Source: Planctomycetota bacterium (lineage in GTDB: Bacteria; Planctomycetota; PUPC01; JABMSA01; JAUWKK01). Taken from it: 6,619 nt of DNA. The stretch's first letter is position 1. Every line of letters starts with the position of its first letter. Below, piece after piece: positions 5,268-6,619 of the stretch. The notes under the pieces were generated by a model that saw only the letters and a program-made list of their open reading frames with translations, ran no database searches and was not told the origin of the DNA. The DNA lies in the NCBI GenBank assembly GCA_030614245.1, contig JAUWKK010000164.1, forward strand, positions 1-6,619, read 5' to 3'. The position numbers and the translations under genes were made by a program.

Positions 5268-6619
5268 ATGCAAGACGCGGCCTTTCAACGCTGCATTGAC
5301 CCAGCCTGCGGGCATACTCTTGGCATTCGCGAATACGCCTTCGCCTGCCCGAAGTGCGGCGAACTGCTGGACGTGGTCTACGACTGGCCGAGGCTGAATC
5401 CGCCGCGCTCGCTGGATGATTTCGACGATTTACGAGCCGATTTCGAGAATCCGCTCAATTTCTCGGGAGTCTGGCGGTTCCGGCAGCTCATCCCGTTCGC
5501 ACCGGAGAATGAGATCATCACGTGTGGCGAGGGCCAGACTCAATTGCGGCCCGGGCGCCATGCCGCCGATTACGTAGGCGTGATGCCGGAAAGATTCCAC
5601 CTGCAGTATGAAGGCCTGAACTTCAGCGGGTCGTTCAAGGATAACGGAATGACCGGCGCGTTCACGCACGCGCGGATGGTCGGTGCGACGCGCTCGGCGT
5701 GCGCATCAACGGGCAACACGTCGGCATCCATGGCCGCGTTCGCGTCGGGCACGGGGCTGCTGGAAGCCATCGTCTTTATCGGCTCGGGCAAGATAGCGCT
5801 CGGCAAACTCGCGCAGGCACTCGACTACGGCGCGCGCACAATCCAGATCGATGGCGACTTCGACGATGCAATGGCCCGCGTGCAGGAAGTCTGCCGAGAG
5901 ACCGGCATATACCTGATGAACAGCCTGAATCCGTTCCGCCTCGAGGGCCAGAAGGCGATTATGTTCCGCGTCCTCGAGGGACTCCGCTGGCAGGTACCCG
6001 ACTGGATCGTCGTGCCTGGTGGTAATCTCGGCAACAGTTCGGCCTTCGGCAAGGCGTTCGCCGAACTGTACGAACTGGGCCTGATCGACCGTATCCCGCG
6101 CATTGCGATAATCAACGCCGCCGGCGCGCCCACGCTCTCGAATCTCGTCAACGACCGCGGCCTGGCGTGGAACGACGGGCACGTCGATAACGATGCGATC
6201 AAGACCTGTTACGACGAAATGGACCGCGAGAACATCCACGCCTGCACCATAGCGTCGGCCATCGAGATCAATCGCCCCGTCAACCTCAAGAAGGCGCTCC
6301 GCACGCTCGCGATCACCGGCGGCGTCGTCCGTACGGCCACCGACGAGCAGATACTCGATGCCAAGGCCGTCGTCGCTCGCGACGGTATCGGCTGCGAGCC
6401 GGCCTCAGGCGCATCCGTGGCCGGAGCGCGCCTGCTCCGCCAAGAAGGGGTCATCGCCCCCGACGACATGGTCGTCTGCATCCTGACCGGCCACCAGTTG
6501 AAGGACCCCAACGCTACGATCTGGTATCACAGCATGGGCGCCGAAGCCAGCAAGGCTGCACTGGAGAAATACGGCGTCCGCTCGGCCGGACACGCGAACC
6601 AGCCGATTAGAGTTGCGAA
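5268..6619 (+). CDS. thrC: Threonine synthase (3' partial)
   Basis: This is a PLP-dependent cytoplasmic enzyme that converts O-phospho-L-homoserine to L-threonine and phosphate, the last step of threonine synthesis. The frame is open from ATG 5268 to the window end: 450 codons and no stop, so the final part is outside. An N-terminal zinc-ribbon-like segment has Cys9, Cys14, Cys27 and Cys30. The PLP lysine is Lys124 in SGSFKDNGM, followed by ACASTGNTSASMAAFAS. The phosphate-binding loop GGNLGN is at 251-256, and later family segments (IGCEPASGASVAG, VCILTGHQLKDP) are intact. The usual NPTGSFKD motif reads NFSGSFKD here, an unusual Phe for Pro three residues before the Ser. The length already matches bacterial threonine synthases of about 400-480 residues, so little is missing. 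Threonine synthase is preferred over threonine dehydratase or cysteate synthase from the overall motif set. Confidence 0.92.
   Translation, partial: MQDAAFQRCIDPACGHTLGIREYAFACPKCGELLDVVYDWPRLNPPRSLDDFDDLRADFENPLNFSGVWRFRQLIPFAPENEIITCGEGQTQLRPGRHAADYVGVMPERFHLQYEGLNFSGSFKDNGMTGAFTHARMVGATRSACASTGNTSASMAAFASGTGLLEAIVFIGSGKIALGKLAQALDYGARTIQIDGDFDDAMARVQEVCRETGIYLMNSLNPFRLEGQKAIMFRVLEGLRWQVPDWIVVPGGNLGNSSAFGKAFAELYELGLIDRIPRIAIINAAGAPTLSNLVNDRGLAWNDGHVDNDAIKTCYDEMDRENIHACTIASAIEINRPVNLKKALRTLAITGGVVRTATDEQILDAKAVVARDGIGCEPASGASVAGARLLRQEGVIAPDDMVVCILTGHQLKDPNATIWYHSMGAEASKAALEKYGVRSAGHANQPIRVA

Overview
This window is G+C-rich bacterial DNA with four protein-coding genes, all on the + strand. 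Two of them run off the window edges. The features suggest a Gram-negative, probably environmental, bacterium: an RND pump half, Sec-type signal peptides, a secreted DUF2961/GH172-type protein, and gaps full of palindromic dispersed repeats. A planctomycete-like or related lineage (Planctomycetota, Hydrogenedentota, Armatimonadota or similar) would fit. That placement rests on general style and on the look of the threonine synthase, and it is weak.

Layout. (1) 1-1670: the C-terminal half of an RND efflux permease, with its start upstream of the window. (2) 1671-2184: a 514-base gap. Its first half is a chain of short hairpins, followed by a fragment that looks like a widespread dispersed repeat. 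It ends in a sigma70-like promoter whose -10 lies inside a perfect 14-bp palindrome. (3) 2185-3882: an exported DUF2961 (GH172-type) protein with both expected acidic catalytic residues. (4) 3883-4258: a 376-base gap that starts with a second copy of the hairpin repeat seen in the first gap. It ends in a strong sigma70-like promoter that also carries a perfect 14-bp palindrome, overlapping the -35 and spacer. (5) 4259-5251: an exported protein with helical (TPR-like) repeats and a C-terminal TlpA/thioredoxin domain, whose active site is C-E-P-S instead of C-x-x-C. (6) 5268-6619: threonine synthase, 16 bases downstream and probably co-transcribed; its end lies beyond the window.

How the genes work together. 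The window is not one obvious pathway. The pump, the glycosidase-type protein and the thioredoxin-like/threonine synthase pair look like three transcription units separated by repeat-bearing gaps. The most interesting signals are non-coding. Both promoters visible here coincide with perfect palindromes of different sequence, which suggests two different dimeric repressors. The two copies of the intergenic hairpin differ by a compensatory base-pair change, which indicates that the stem itself is maintained.

No RNA gene, CRISPR array, transposase gene or minus-strand gene could be supported.
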